Of a stretch of 64,000 bases of DNA, positions 1 through 9,371 are shown piece by piece. Every line of letters starts with the position of its first letter. Within the stretch, counting starts at the first letter, position 1. A program made the position numbers and the translations under genes. The notes beneath the pieces are model-generated. The model worked only from the letters and a program-made list of their open reading frames with translations. It had not been told where the DNA came from and made no database searches. Origin of the DNA: Hyphomicrobiales bacterium (lineage in GTDB: Bacteria; Pseudomonadota; Alphaproteobacteria; Rhizobiales; Rhizobiaceae); contig UEIJ01000006.1 in NCBI GenBank assembly GCA_900470195.1, positions 62,001 to 126,000 of the forward strand, read 5' to 3'.

Positions 1-159
1 CTTCCCCCACGGCGGTGTGCGATAAACTGCTGAAACAGCCACGACAGTCGTGTCGACCCGCTCGTCCAGCATGCGCAATGCCTTGCCCATTGAAGCGACA
101 GGATCGTCGATATTTCCGCCGAGCCCCAACCAGGCGCGGTAAGTTCCGCCCGTGTTCAC
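1..159 (-). CDS. folK: FolK, 2-amino-4-hydroxy-6-hydroxymethyldihydropteridine pyrophosphokinase (N-terminal part)
   Basis: This is the first 53 codons of a gene that runs off the left edge. The enzyme transfers pyrophosphate from ATP to the hydroxymethylpterin made by FolB, giving the substrate of FolP in folate synthesis. The sequence shows the typical N-terminal strand with the GLGGNIDDP motif (residues about 13-21) and the later segment SAVYRTPPWG, where the family binds pterin. The start is a GTG that overlaps the folB stop codon (GTGA), so the two genes are translationally coupled. The C-terminal ATP-binding part lies outside the window. Confidence 0.9.
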   Translation of the reverse strand, partial: MNTGGTYRAWLGLGGNIDDPVASMGKALRMLDERVDTTVVAVSAVYRTPPWGK

Positions 160-515
160 TGCGGGTAGACCACGGTAACTTCAACATGATCCAGCACGCC
201 AGGCACCGGCGCGTTCGGCTTGCGCACCGTGATTTCCGCGCGCTTTACTTGCGGAAACCGGGCCGCCAGCGCTTTAGCAACGTCGAGAGCCAACGTTTCG
301 ATCAGATAGCGTTGACGGCCCGTGATGATGTCCTGAATGACAGCGAATGCGATACCGTAATGCACGGTGCCATCAATGTCGTCATTCTCCAGCGCGTTGC
401 CCGGATCGACATCAAGAATGGCATCGACATAAAAACGCTGGCCGAGCTTGTGCTCTTCATCGAAAACGCCGTGGTGCGCAAAAAACGCGCAATTCATCAT
501 TCGGATCGTGTACAC
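156..515 (-). CDS. folB: Dihydroneopterin aldolase FolB
   Basis: FolB is a cytoplasmic enzyme that cleaves dihydroneopterin to 6-hydroxymethyl-dihydropterin and glycolaldehyde. The 119-residue length is normal for this family. The N-terminal FFAHHGVFDEE segment and the late region with EITVRKPNAPV are the usual conserved parts, including the catalytic glutamate and lysine. I place the start at a GTG four bases after the folP stop, because a GAAAG ribosome site sits in the folP tail and homologous proteins begin at this Tyr-Thr-Ile segment. A longer reading frame reaching position 620 would overlap folP by about 100 bases and looks spurious. It lies between folP and folK in one operon. Confidence 0.92.
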   Translation of the reverse strand: MYTIRMMNCAFFAHHGVFDEEHKLGQRFYVDAILDVDPGNALENDDIDGTVHYGIAFAVIQDIITGRQRYLIETLALDVAKALAARFPQVKRAEITVRKPNAPVPGVLDHVEVTVVYPQ

Positions 516-519
516 GGCT

Positions 520-1368
520 TCACTTTCTGTTTTCACTGCGTCTTGATTGCAGGATATCATCTGCAACGGCAAGTGCGTCTCTATTAAAAGCGACATTGTG
601 AACACGGAAGATGTCGGCACCCGCCAAGCGCAGTGCCACCGACGTTGCTGCAGTTCCTATGTCACGGTCAAGCGGATTATCCCTCCCCGTCATACCGCCG
701 ACAAAACGTTTGCGCGATGTACCGACCAGTAAGGGAAACCCGAATTTCTGTAATTCATCCGCTCTGGCCAACAGCGCAACATCTTCGTCCTTGTTTTTGC
801 CGAAGCCAAAACCGGGATCAAGCACAATACGGGATTCTTCGATGCCTGCTTTTTGCGCAATATCCAGAGAAACATTCAGGAACGAGAACTGATCTTCGAT
901 GACATCGTCAAGAACCTGTCGGTCCCGGCTGGTGTGCATGATGACCAATCCTGCGCCGCTTTTTTGGGCCACATGAGCAATTTCCGGTTCGCGCTGGAGC
1001 CCCCAGACGTCATTGACGATATGCGCCCCGGCATTGACGGCGGCCTGCGCGGTTGCTGCGCGATAAGTATCGATGGAAATGATGCAATCGTATTTCTGTA
1101 CCAATGCCTCAATGACGGGCACAACTCGCGCAATTTCCGTTTTGACATCGACGGCAGCGGCCCCAGGCCGTGTCGATTCCCCTCCCACATCAATGATTGT
1201 CGCGCCCTCGGCGAGCATCCGCCCGGCTACTTCGACGGCCCTTTCTAACTCGTTGTACTGGCCGCCATCGGAAAACGAGTCGGGCGTAACATTCAATATG
1301 CCCATGATGACGGCTTTCTCTCTCACCTGGAGGCTTCTTCCATGAGCGAGGTGCCATTCTTTCGTCAT
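520..1368 (-). CDS. folP: Dihydropteroate synthase FolP
   Basis: FolP condenses hydroxymethyl-dihydropterin pyrophosphate with p-aminobenzoate to form dihydropteroate, and is the classical sulfonamide target. The protein (282 residues) shows the family signatures MGILNVTPDSFSDGG near the N-terminus and GGESTRPG, followed by the VLDPGFGFGK and GTSRKRFVG motifs that line the pterin and pABA sites. The start at 1368 is an ATG with an AGGA about ten bases upstream. A GTG at 1401 and an ATG at 1389 in the same frame are possible, but the latter has no usable ribosome site spacing. It is the first gene of folP-folB-folK and is transcribed away from the DUF922 gene. Confidence 0.93.
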   Translation of the reverse strand: MTKEWHLAHGRSLQVREKAVIMGILNVTPDSFSDGGQYNELERAVEVAGRMLAEGATIIDVGGESTRPGAAAVDVKTEIARVVPVIEALVQKYDCIISIDTYRAATAQAAVNAGAHIVNDVWGLQREPEIAHVAQKSGAGLVIMHTSRDRQVLDDVIEDQFSFLNVSLDIAQKAGIEESRIVLDPGFGFGKNKDEDVALLARADELQKFGFPLLVGTSRKRFVGGMTGRDNPLDRDIGTAATSVALRLAGADIFRVHNVAFNRDALAVADDILQSRRSENRK

Positions 1369-1542
1369 AGCGAAATGTTCCTGTGCCATTCTCCGTGCCA
1401 CTTTTCATTGCAGCGAGGTTGCAACCAACCTCGCCTGAAGTCATTTTGTGAAGGGCGTTATAGTTCTCTTGACGATTGCATGCCATGCTTGCGGCAGCAA
1501 AAAGCGAATTTCTTACTGGTCTTAGAAAGAGGTGCCCAGGAC

Positions 1543-2163
1543 ATGAATTTGACGAAGAAGGTTCTGGCTCTCAGTGCAGTTCTTGCCATCTTAGCTCCTC
1601 AGGCCGAAGCCGCGTCAATCTTTCGCGAATTCAGCTATTATACTGTGAGCGGCAAAACCGCAGCCGACCTCGACAAGGCGCTTTCCCGCAATGGACCCTT
1701 CCTCAAGAAGACTGGCCAGCATCATCCCGGTGCTGCTGAAATCCGTTTCGATGCGAAGGTTCGCTATGGTCGCGCATCCGGGAAAGCCTGCAAGGTTCAG
1801 GATGTCTATGTGAATGTTCACGCAAAGGTCTCCCTGCCCCGTTGGAAACAGCGTCGCAAGGCTACGCCGGAACTGGCGTTGATCTGGGATACGCTGGTGC
1901 AGGATATTCGCCGTCACGAAGAAAGCCACATCGTCATCGCGCGAAGCTTTGCAAGCCGGATGGAACGGGAAATACGCGGCCTGCGCAGCCGCACGGATTG
2001 TTCTGTTCTTCGCGCTGATATCGATAAAGTGACTCAACGCCTCATGGAAGCGCATGACAAGGAGCAGCAACGGTTTGACCGGGTTGAAACGATCAATTTC
2101 GAGAACCGCTTTGCACGCCTGCTGACTTATCGCATGGAGCGCGCCCAACAGGCTTCCAAATAG
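1543..2163 (+). CDS. DUF922-family exported putative zinc metalloprotease
   Basis: The 206-residue product begins with a cleavable signal peptide (basic MNLTKK, hydrophobic stretch, probable cleavage after AEA at residue 23), so it should be periplasmic. The body matches the DUF922 pattern: an early FSYYTVSGKTAADL segment and, at residue 125, the zincin-like motif HEESH. DUF922 proteins are annotated as secreted Zn-dependent proteases from this HExxH motif; I know of no proven substrate. The start is the ATG after a GAGG/CAGGAC stretch, because it puts the signal peptide at the very N-terminus. An in-frame extension to 1342 overlaps folP and reads like noncoding sequence. It stands alone, convergent with the gene at 2175. 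Confidence 0.8.
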   Translation: MNLTKKVLALSAVLAILAPQAEAASIFREFSYYTVSGKTAADLDKALSRNGPFLKKTGQHHPGAAEIRFDAKVRYGRASGKACKVQDVYVNVHAKVSLPRWKQRRKATPELALIWDTLVQDIRRHEESHIVIARSFASRMEREIRGLRSRTDCSVLRADIDKVTQRLMEAHDKEQQRFDRVETINFENRFARLLTYRMERAQQASK

Positions 2164-2174
2164 AAGTGAAGTGA

Positions 2175-2765
2175 CTAGCGCAATTCGCGCCGTATGGCCT
2201 GCGTCATCAAGGCAGCTTCATGAAACCCCGACAGGATGAGCTTCAGCTTCCCCGGATAGTGACAGGCGTCCCCGATAGCGTAGACCTTCGGACTTGAAGT
2301 TTTGAAGGTCTCGGAACTTACGGCCAGCGTATTGCCCGTTTTCACTAGTGAAAGCTCTGCAAGCGGATCAGGACGGACGACCTGTCCATTACCGGTAAAT
2401 GCTCCGAGACCGGATGCAATCACCGCAGCGCGCGCTTCAAGCTTGTCCCCATTGCGGGTAGCGACAGTGACGCCCTCTTGATGGATGGAGATGTCGTCCA
2501 CAATCCGATTGAAGCAAAAAGCCGGATCATATGGCGCGATCTGTTTCAAAAGCCGTTCGACAAGCTCCTCTCCTATGATTTCAGGAAATCCGGGTATGTC
2601 GTAAATTGGCTTGTCAGCATAGAGTGCCGTGCATTGACCACCAGGCCGGTCGCAGGCGTCTAGAAGGTGACATCTGAAACCAAACAGCCCGAGCTGAAAA
2701 ACAGAGAAGAGTGCGACAGGCCCGCAGCCGATGATGACAATATCGCTCTGCGGCTCCGCCCCCAT
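2175..2765 (-). CDS. FAD protein related to ferredoxin-NADP reductase (thioredoxin-reductase-like type), lacking the NADP domain
   Basis: The N-terminal half carries an FAD-binding motif GCGPVA (residues 13-18), the RPGGQC segment (40-45) and IYDIPGF typical of the two-domain ferredoxin/flavodoxin-NADP reductases. The C-terminus carries the second FAD signature YAIGD (162-166) and the PGKLKLILSGFHEAA segment. Family members are about 330-350 residues; this one is 196. The part missing falls cleanly between residues about 125 and 150, where the NADPH-binding Rossmann domain should be inserted. The reading frame is intact, so this is not a simple frameshift. It follows the ferredoxin gene by 22 bases, which suggests it exchanges electrons with that ferredoxin. 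It may be a specialised flavoprotein or an in-frame deletion remnant. Confidence 0.75.
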   Translation of the reverse strand: MGAEPQSDIVIIGCGPVALFSVFQLGLFGFRCHLLDACDRPGGQCTALYADKPIYDIPGFPEIIGEELVERLLKQIAPYDPAFCFNRIVDDISIHQEGVTVATRNGDKLEARAAVIASGLGAFTGNGQVVRPDPLAELSLVKTGNTLAVSSETFKTSSPKVYAIGDACHYPGKLKLILSGFHEAALMTQAIRRELR

Positions 2766-2787
2766 CACATCACCGTTCTGCGGACGC

Positions 2788-3735
<948 letters not shown>

Positions 3736-6700
3736 ATGGCTTCCAAATCCAAGGCACAGAAGCTCGACCTTGAGGTTGAAAAGGCACTGGAACAGGCACT
3801 CGATATCGATTTCGGTGACGATCTTGATATCGATATGGATTTGAGTGCGTTCGATGAAGGCTTCTCGGTCGATGATCTGGAGGAGCAGATTTCGCGTGCG
3901 GCCGAAGAGCTGGTTGCCGAGCAGAAGACAAAGACGGTTGAGCCCGCTGCCACCTCTCCAGTGGAAACGACAGCGAAAGCCGCCACCATCACCACAGCCT
4001 CCGTTATTGCAACGCCAGCAGCGCCGCCGGTTCCACCGGTCGTGAAAGCTGCCGGACCGGTTTCCCAAGCCACGGCCAATGTTCAGCACAAGCCTGCCAA
4101 CAGCTCAAAGGCAGCAACGCCAGCGCCCGAGCCTGTCAGCAAGCCCGTCTCCGCCGCACCTGTTGCTGCCGCCACCACCATCGCCTCCCCTACCTTCACG
4201 CCGGCAAATGACGATTCCCGCAGTGAAAAAGCAATAATCGCAGCCCCACGCCGCGCGACGGAAAACTCTTCGAAGCTTTTCTGGACAACGACAGCAATCA
4301 GCGTGCTTTGGGCCGCTGGCGGCGTCGCGTTGAGCAAGGCCATCAATCCTGATGTCTTCTCAAGCATGCAGGCTACCAAGGACTTCTTCACCTCGCCCGC
4401 CGGTCTTGGCGTTGTTGCTGGTGTCGCGTTGCCGGTCGCCATGTTCTGGGGATTTGCGCAGCTCGTAAAGCGCGCGCAGGAAATGCATTTGGCTGCGCGC
4501 AGCATGTCGGAAGCAGCCATGCGTCTCCTTCAGCCGGAAGCTGTATCCGGAGACCGCGTTTCGACCCTTGGACAGGCTGTGCGTCGCGAAGTCGCCGCCA
4601 TGAATGAAGGCATCGAACGCACTTTGGCGCGGGCCGTGGAACTGGAAACGCTCGTTCAGTCGGAAGTCAATCAGCTTGAACGCGCCTATAGCGATAATGA
4701 AGTTCGCATTCGTTCGCTCGTCAGCGACCTCGGCAACGAGCGCGAAGCCGTTGTCAGCCATGCCGAGCGTGTACGTTCTTCAATCTCTGGCGCGCATGAA
4801 CAGCTCAAGGAAGAACTTTCGAGCGCTTCCAACATCATTCGCGACAATGTGCTTTCCGCTTCACAACAATTGAGCACGCTTCTCAGCGAATCCGGCGAGC
4901 GCCTGATCGGCAGCATCAATGAAAGCGGCGGCGCTATCGCCGAAGCCATCGAAACCCGCACAGGGGACATTGGCTCGCGCATCACGACTTCCGGTGAAGC
5001 TTTTGCCAACCTGCTGGATACGCGTATCGCGACACTTGATGAGCAATCCCGCACTGTATCGGACCGTCTCGCTGAAGCTCTGGACGAACGAACGACCGGC
5101 ATTGCCAATCTGCTCGGCGGCGCAACGCAGTCCATGGTCAGCGAATTCGACACTCGTCTTGCCAATCTCGAAAGCACACTTTCTGAGCGTGGCCGGTCGC
5201 TCCTGTCCGAATTCGAAGCCCGCGCCCATGCTCTGGACAGCAGCACCGAGAAACTCAATGCTGCTCTTGAAACCCGTTCCCGCCAGATTAACGAAAATCT
5301 CATCGCCCGCACTCGCGAAATCGCGGAGACATTCTCCAGCGGTCGCACTTCTCTGAGCACGATGATTGATGAAACCAAGACGAAGATCGGTGAAGATCTG
5401 ACGTCAATCGGTGAAAGCGTCGGCAACATTCTCGGCGAAAAAGCCAATGCCTTTGCCGGCAAGCTTGCTGAAAGCCGGGACATTCTCGCTGCGTCACTGG
5501 AAGGCGAAACCGAACGCGTTTCGGCGGTTATTCGTGGACACGCCGACACGCTTGCTGCACGCACGAGTGACATCGAAAATGCTGTTAACACCAGTGCATC
5601 GGCGCTCAATTCCGTTGCAGACAACCACGCGGCAATTCTGGAAGAACGAACCAACGCGCTCCGCCAGACCATGGAAAGCCACTCGGCGCTGCTGGATGCG
5701 AGCTTTGCAGACCACGCCCGCTCCCTGGAAGAACGTGCCACCACGCTCCATGGCATCATCGCGGGCAATCAGGCTATGCTTGCTCAGCTTATGGATGAGC
5801 GCGCCGCTGCGATGCGCGATAACTTCAACGAAAACCGTGAAGTTCTTGCGCGTACCTTCGATGAACGCGTAAATTCGCTTCAGGCACTTATTGCAGAAAA
5901 TCAGGACACGCTCGCGCGTATTCTTGATGAGCGCGCAAGCAGCATGAATGCGTCCATCGGTGCCAGCCGCGACACGTTCGTCGCTGCATTGGGTGAACAT
6001 ATTCGTGAGGTTGAAGAGCGCACAAGCGGTCTGCACACGGTCTTGAACGATCACAACAATGCCCTTTCCGGGATTCTTGACGGTCATGAACGCACGATTG
6101 AAACCCGTGCCGCCGAAATCCGCTCGACGCTGAGCGAAAGCACGGCATCGCTGAGCCAGACGCTGCAGGATCACAGCGATATACTGGAACAGCGAACGAC
6201 CAACCTGCACAATGCAATCGCGGACAGCAGTTCCGCTATCAGCCGTGCTTTCGAAGGCCAGACCGGCATCATCGAAGAACGCACGCAGACAATGGAAAAG
6301 GCGCTCACCATCGGCGTTGACAATGTCCGTCGGGCGCTGGAACAGAGCGCGGGCATCGTTGCCGGCACGCTGCGTGAGAAGATCGGTGAAGCGGCAAGCA
6401 CGCTTTCTGCTGAAGCAGCCAAGGCCGGCGAAGCTCTGGACGGTTTCGGCGAAGCATTCAGCGCCCGCCTGATCGACAATCTGTCTGGCACAGAAGCTCG
6501 TCTGGGCGACCGTGCCGATGCGATTGCAGGTCGCCTCGGAGAGATCGAAAGCCGCCTCACTGGCGAGCTCGGGTCGATCGAAGCCCGCATCGCCGACACG
6601 GCCAGCAGAACAAGCGAAACGCTTGCCGGCCATAGCGAAACCTTTGCTGCGAGCGTCGCCGACAATCTGGCTGGAACGGAAAGCCGCCTCAACGAACGCG

Positions 6701-8598
6701 CTAACGCCATTGCGAGCGGTCTCGAAGCCATCGAAAACCGCCTCACCGGTGAGCTCAGCACGATCGAGGCTCGTATCGCAGATACGGCTTCAAAGACGAG
6801 TGAAACGCTTGCAGGTCACAGCGAATCTTTCTCGGCCAGCGTTGCCGACAATCTTGCTGGCACCGAAGCCCGCCTTGCAGAGCGCGCCGATGCGATCGCT
6901 ACCCGTCTGGGCGACATCGGTTCGCGTATCACGATGGAACTCGGCTCCGTTGAGGCACGCATCGCACAGGTAACCGATACGACTGCGGTTACGCTGGAGG
7001 AACGCACCCGCGAACTTAATGCCGTTCTTGCTGCCCGTTCACAGGAAATCACCAAGATTCTCAATGACACGGCAGAACCGCTCGTACAGCGACTGGCCGA
7101 TAGCGGTCGCGGGCTGGCACAACAGCTTGAAGAAGCAACCCATGCTGCGACCGACAGACTTCGTTCGGAAAATGCCGCTCTGGTCAATGCGCTCGCAAGC
7201 CGGACCGCTGAAACGATTGCCGCCGTTCAGCAGGCCAAGGCCGGTCTTTCCGATAATGTAAGCGAGCTGATCGACCGTCTTGCCGCATCGAACGGTGAAC
7301 TCGGCAAGCTGATCGATGCTGCAACGCGCAATCTTACGGACATCGATGGTCGCCTTGTCGACACGACATCAAGCTTCGTCGAGAACACCAACCGCGCCGC
7401 GCAGATGTTCCAGGCTTCCACCGGTCTGATCGACGGCAATATCGGCACTTTGCGCGCCATCTCCGACAGCACCCTGTCGCAGATTGCAGACATTGCCGAC
7501 CGGTTCGAAGAACACGGAAAGGTTCTCTCCTCGGCTTCCGAAATGATCAATTCGGCACAGAACGGCCTTGTCAGCACGCTTGAGGACCGCCATCAGGCAC
7601 TCGACAAGCTGGCATCCGGCCTGGCGGAAAAGTCAGAAGGCGTGGAAAAGCTGATGCGGTCTTTCGAAGAGCTCGTGACCTCCGCATTCCAGCGCGCTGA
7701 AGGCCAGACCCGCTCATCTGCCGAAAAAATGCGCGAAAGCGTTTCGGAAATCGTCGAACAGGCCGCACAGAAATTCTCGGCAGCAACCGACGATATCCGT
7801 CGCACCGCAAGCGAAATCCGTAATGAGCTCAACACGACCCGTGGTGAACTGAAGCGTGGCGTGCTCGACATGCCCGCCGAAGCCAAGGAAACGACGACTG
7901 CAATGCGCAAAGCCGTGAGCGAGCAAATCAATGCGCTCAAGGAACTGGCCGAAATCGTCAATAAGTCAGGACGTCTGGTGGATGTCGGCGAAAGCCGTGC
8001 TGACCGCCAGGTTTCGCGCCCTGCACCGACCGCAGCCCGTCCGACGCCGGTTCAGGCACCGGTAGCACAGGTGGAAGTCGCAAGCCGGCAGCGTGCCTAT
8101 GACGCGCCGGCAGCTCAACCTGCGCCGACTACACCTGCCCAGGCAGAAAAGCCACGTGGATGGGTGTCCGATCTTCTCGCCCGCGCATCCCGTGAGGAAG
8201 AAGAAGCAGCACAGCCAAAGGCTCAGCCGACCGCGACGCCTCGTTCGCCAAGCCATGTCGTTGAATCGCTGAACTCGCTTTCAGTGGATATTGCCCGCGC
8301 TATCGACCATGAAGCTTCGGTTGAACTGTGGGATCGCTACCGTCGCGGCGAACGGAACGTCTTCACTCGTCGTCTTTATACGCTCAAAGGTCAGCAGACC
8401 TTCGACGATATCAAACGCAAGTATCAAACGGATGGGGAATTCCGCCGCGCCGTTGACCGCTACATGGATGACTTCCAACGTCTTCTTGAGGATGTCGCCC
8501 GCAACGATCGTGACAACATGGTAACGCGGACTTACCTCACTTCAGATACCGGCAAGGTCTACACCATGCTTGCTCATGCAAGCGGTCGCCTCCGCTAA
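3736..8598 (+). CDS. Giant coiled-coil membrane protein, Growth Pole Ring (GPR/RgsE)-like, apolipoprotein-like repeats
   Basis: The 1620-residue product has an acidic N-terminus rich in Asp, Ala and Pro, then two probable membrane helices (about residues 180-205 and 225-245, around LFWTTTAISVLWAAGG and AGLGVVAGVALPVAMFWG). A very long alpha-helical region (about 260-1430) with Glu, Arg, Ala, Ser and Thr periodicity follows, then a Pro/Ala-rich linker, and a conserved C-terminal domain (about 1500-1620) containing SVELWDRYRRGERNVFTRRLY. This layout matches the proteins annotated in Rhizobiales as apolipoprotein A1/A4/E-like. The Agrobacterium member, GPR, forms a ring at the growing pole and is needed for polar growth; the S. 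meliloti homologue is RgsE. The start ATG has GAGGTAGG upstream. A near-perfect tandem repeat lies at 6475-6984, and a strong terminator follows. The assignment is by architecture, not alignment. Confidence 0.75.
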   Translation: MASKSKAQKLDLEVEKALEQALDIDFGDDLDIDMDLSAFDEGFSVDDLEEQISRAAEELVAEQKTKTVEPAATSPVETTAKAATITTASVIATPAAPPVPPVVKAAGPVSQATANVQHKPANSSKAATPAPEPVSKPVSAAPVAAATTIASPTFTPANDDSRSEKAIIAAPRRATENSSKLFWTTTAISVLWAAGGVALSKAINPDVFSSMQATKDFFTSPAGLGVVAGVALPVAMFWGFAQLVKRAQEMHLAARSMSEAAMRLLQPEAVSGDRVSTLGQAVRREVAAMNEGIERTLARAVELETLVQSEVNQLERAYSDNEVRIRSLVSDLGNEREAVVSHAERVRSSISGAHEQLKEELSSASNIIRDNVLSASQQLSTLLSESGERLIGSINESGGAIAEAIETRTGDIGSRITTSGEAFANLLDTRIATLDEQSRTVSDRLAEALDERTTGIANLLGGATQSMVSEFDTRLANLESTLSERGRSLLSEFEARAHALDSSTEKLNAALETRSRQINENLIARTREIAETFSSGRTSLSTMIDETKTKIGEDLTSIGESVGNILGEKANAFAGKLAESRDILAASLEGETERVSAVIRGHADTLAARTSDIENAVNTSASALNSVADNHAAILEERTNALRQTMESHSALLDASFADHARSLEERATTLHGIIAGNQAMLAQLMDERAAAMRDNFNENREVLARTFDERVNSLQALIAENQDTLARILDERASSMNASIGASRDTFVAALGEHIREVEERTSGLHTVLNDHNNALSGILDGHERTIETRAAEIRSTLSESTASLSQTLQDHSDILEQRTTNLHNAIADSSSAISRAFEGQTGIIEERTQTMEKALTIGVDNVRRALEQSAGIVAGTLREKIGEAASTLSAEAAKAGEALDGFGEAFSARLIDNLSGTEARLGDRADAIAGRLGEIESRLTGELGSIEARIADTASRTSETLAGHSETFAASVADNLAGTESRLNERANAIASGLEAIENRLTGELSTIEARIADTASKTSETLAGHSESFSASVADNLAGTEARLAERADAIATRLGDIGSRITMELGSVEARIAQVTDTTAVTLEERTRELNAVLAARSQEITKILNDTAEPLVQRLADSGRGLAQQLEEATHAATDRLRSENAALVNALASRTAETIAAVQQAKAGLSDNVSELIDRLAASNGELGKLIDAATRNLTDIDGRLVDTTSSFVENTNRAAQMFQASTGLIDGNIGTLRAISDSTLSQIADIADRFEEHGKVLSSASEMINSAQNGLVSTLEDRHQALDKLASGLAEKSEGVEKLMRSFEELVTSAFQRAEGQTRSSAEKMRESVSEIVEQAAQKFSAATDDIRRTASEIRNELNTTRGELKRGVLDMPAEAKETTTAMRKAVSEQINALKELAEIVNKSGRLVDVGESRADRQVSRPAPTAARPTPVQAPVAQVEVASRQRAYDAPAAQPAPTTPAQAEKPRGWVSDLLARASREEEEAAQPKAQPTATPRSPSHVVESLNSLSVDIARAIDHEASVELWDRYRRGERNVFTRRLYTLKGQQTFDDIKRKYQTDGEFRRAVDRYMDDFQRLLEDVARNDRDNMVTRTYLTSDTGKVYTMLAHASGRLR
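6475..6984 (+). repeat. In-frame tandem repeat, 186-bp (62-residue) unit, about 2.7 copies
   Basis: Copies begin at 6475, 6661 and 6847, each opening with a codon run for Asp-Asn-Leu-(Ser/Ala)-Gly-Thr-Glu and continuing through RADAIA or RANAIA, the GEL segment, IEARIADTAS and SETLAGHSE. The period is exactly 186 bp between openings. The third copy decays after about 45 residues. The repeat sits inside the helical rod of the GPR-like protein and preserves frame, so copy-number change would lengthen or shorten the rod. Confidence 0.85.
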
Positions 8599-8614
8599 GA
8601 AACTGAAATCAAAG

Positions 8615-8645
8615 AAAACGCGGCCTTCGGGCCGCGTTTTTGTTT
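8615..8645 (+). terminator. Rho-independent terminator of the GPR-like gene
   Basis: A perfect 11-bp stem (AAAACGCGGCC pairing with GGCCGCGTTTT) closes on a TTCG tetraloop and runs into T-rich sequence, 17 bases after the stop codon. Confidence 0.92.
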
Positions 8646-8684
8646 GTTGGGACTATCGGCCAGCAGCACGCTGCAGCAATCAAA

Positions 8685-8720
8685 AGAAAAGGGTCGGCGA
8701 CTGACCACCGACCCTCTTTT
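8685..8720 (-). terminator. Terminator of the MlaFED-like operon
   Basis: Read on the minus strand, GGGTCGG (8708-8714 complement) pairs with CCGACCC (8691-8697 complement), followed by TTTTCTTTT. It lies about 25 bases after the stop of the lipoprotein gene at 8742. Confidence 0.8.
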
Positions 8721-8741
8721 GTAAATCAATTTTCCACGGGT

Positions 8742-9371
8742 TCAGAGCGCCGTTACCGTCCAGCTTACGATTTCGCTGGCAGTCCGCTCGAAGGCTGCGT
8801 TAAGCGCCTTCACATAGGCCGCATTTGTCGTCCCGCTGACGGGAATGGCCGTACGGAACACGCGGGTCGCACGAACTTCCCCGTTCTTATCGTTCATCAG
8901 CCTGACGGCCAATTCCACGACTGCAAGCTTTGGCGAAGCATAAGCTTGGATGCCGAACATGCGAAGATCAGTCAGGATCTGATAGTTGATCGCAAGACCA
9001 TCTCCTGGCCGGCCAATCCCGCCAAACGCGCCCGTATTCTCATAAGCCTGCACCAGACGGGACTGCACGATATTTGTCAGCCTGTCACCCCATTGAGCGC
9101 CATTCAGATACTCGATGGAACCGGGTGCAGAGCTGACGACAATATTCTCACTATCGAGCGCCTTGAGTGCAGTGGGTGTCGGAACCAGCAACTGTATATT
9201 CTTGCGGCTTGGTGAAGTCACACCTGACTGGGGCGCCGAGAGATTGAACGTGTCCAGCGGCTTTGTCGTCCCGCAGCCGGCGAGGAGCAGACCCAAAGCA
9301 ACCGGAACCGAAGCTGCACGGAGCAGAACACGACGTGATTTCATGTCAATAAGGCTGGCTTTGGAAATCAA
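8742..9371 (-). CDS. ABC-type transport auxiliary lipoprotein (PF03886-like)
   Basis: The product (209 residues from the TTG start) has a signal peptide with the lipobox LLAGC, giving a lipidated Cys near residue 33, and the body of the ABC_trans_aux family found with MCE/MlaFED-like systems, including VVSSAPGSIEYLNGAQWGDRL early on. It probably sits on the periplasmic face of a membrane and assists lipid transport. Two starts compete. TTG at 9371 overlaps the preceding stop (TTGA) and has GGGAGGA eight bases upstream. ATG at 9344 gives a more typical signal peptide (MKSRRVLL) but no clear ribosome site. I give the TTG. It is the last gene of the four-gene operon. Confidence 0.82.
   Translation of the reverse strand: MISKASLIDMKSRRVLLRAASVPVALGLLLAGCGTTKPLDTFNLSAPQSGVTSPSRKNIQLLVPTPTALKALDSENIVVSSAPGSIEYLNGAQWGDRLTNIVQSRLVQAYENTGAFGGIGRPGDGLAINYQILTDLRMFGIQAYASPKLAVVELAVRLMNDKNGEVRATRVFRTAIPVSGTTNAAYVKALNAAFERTASEIVSWTVTAL

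Noticed and set aside
853-1248. 131-codon plus-strand frame antisense to folP
   Set aside because: Shadow frame of folP with no protein-family features.
4686-6633. Long antisense open frames (up to 379 codons) within the GPR-like gene
   Set aside because: They arise from the repetitive, biased codon use of the coiled-coil gene and show Ser/Arg/Ala-rich or Cys-scattered sequence without domains.
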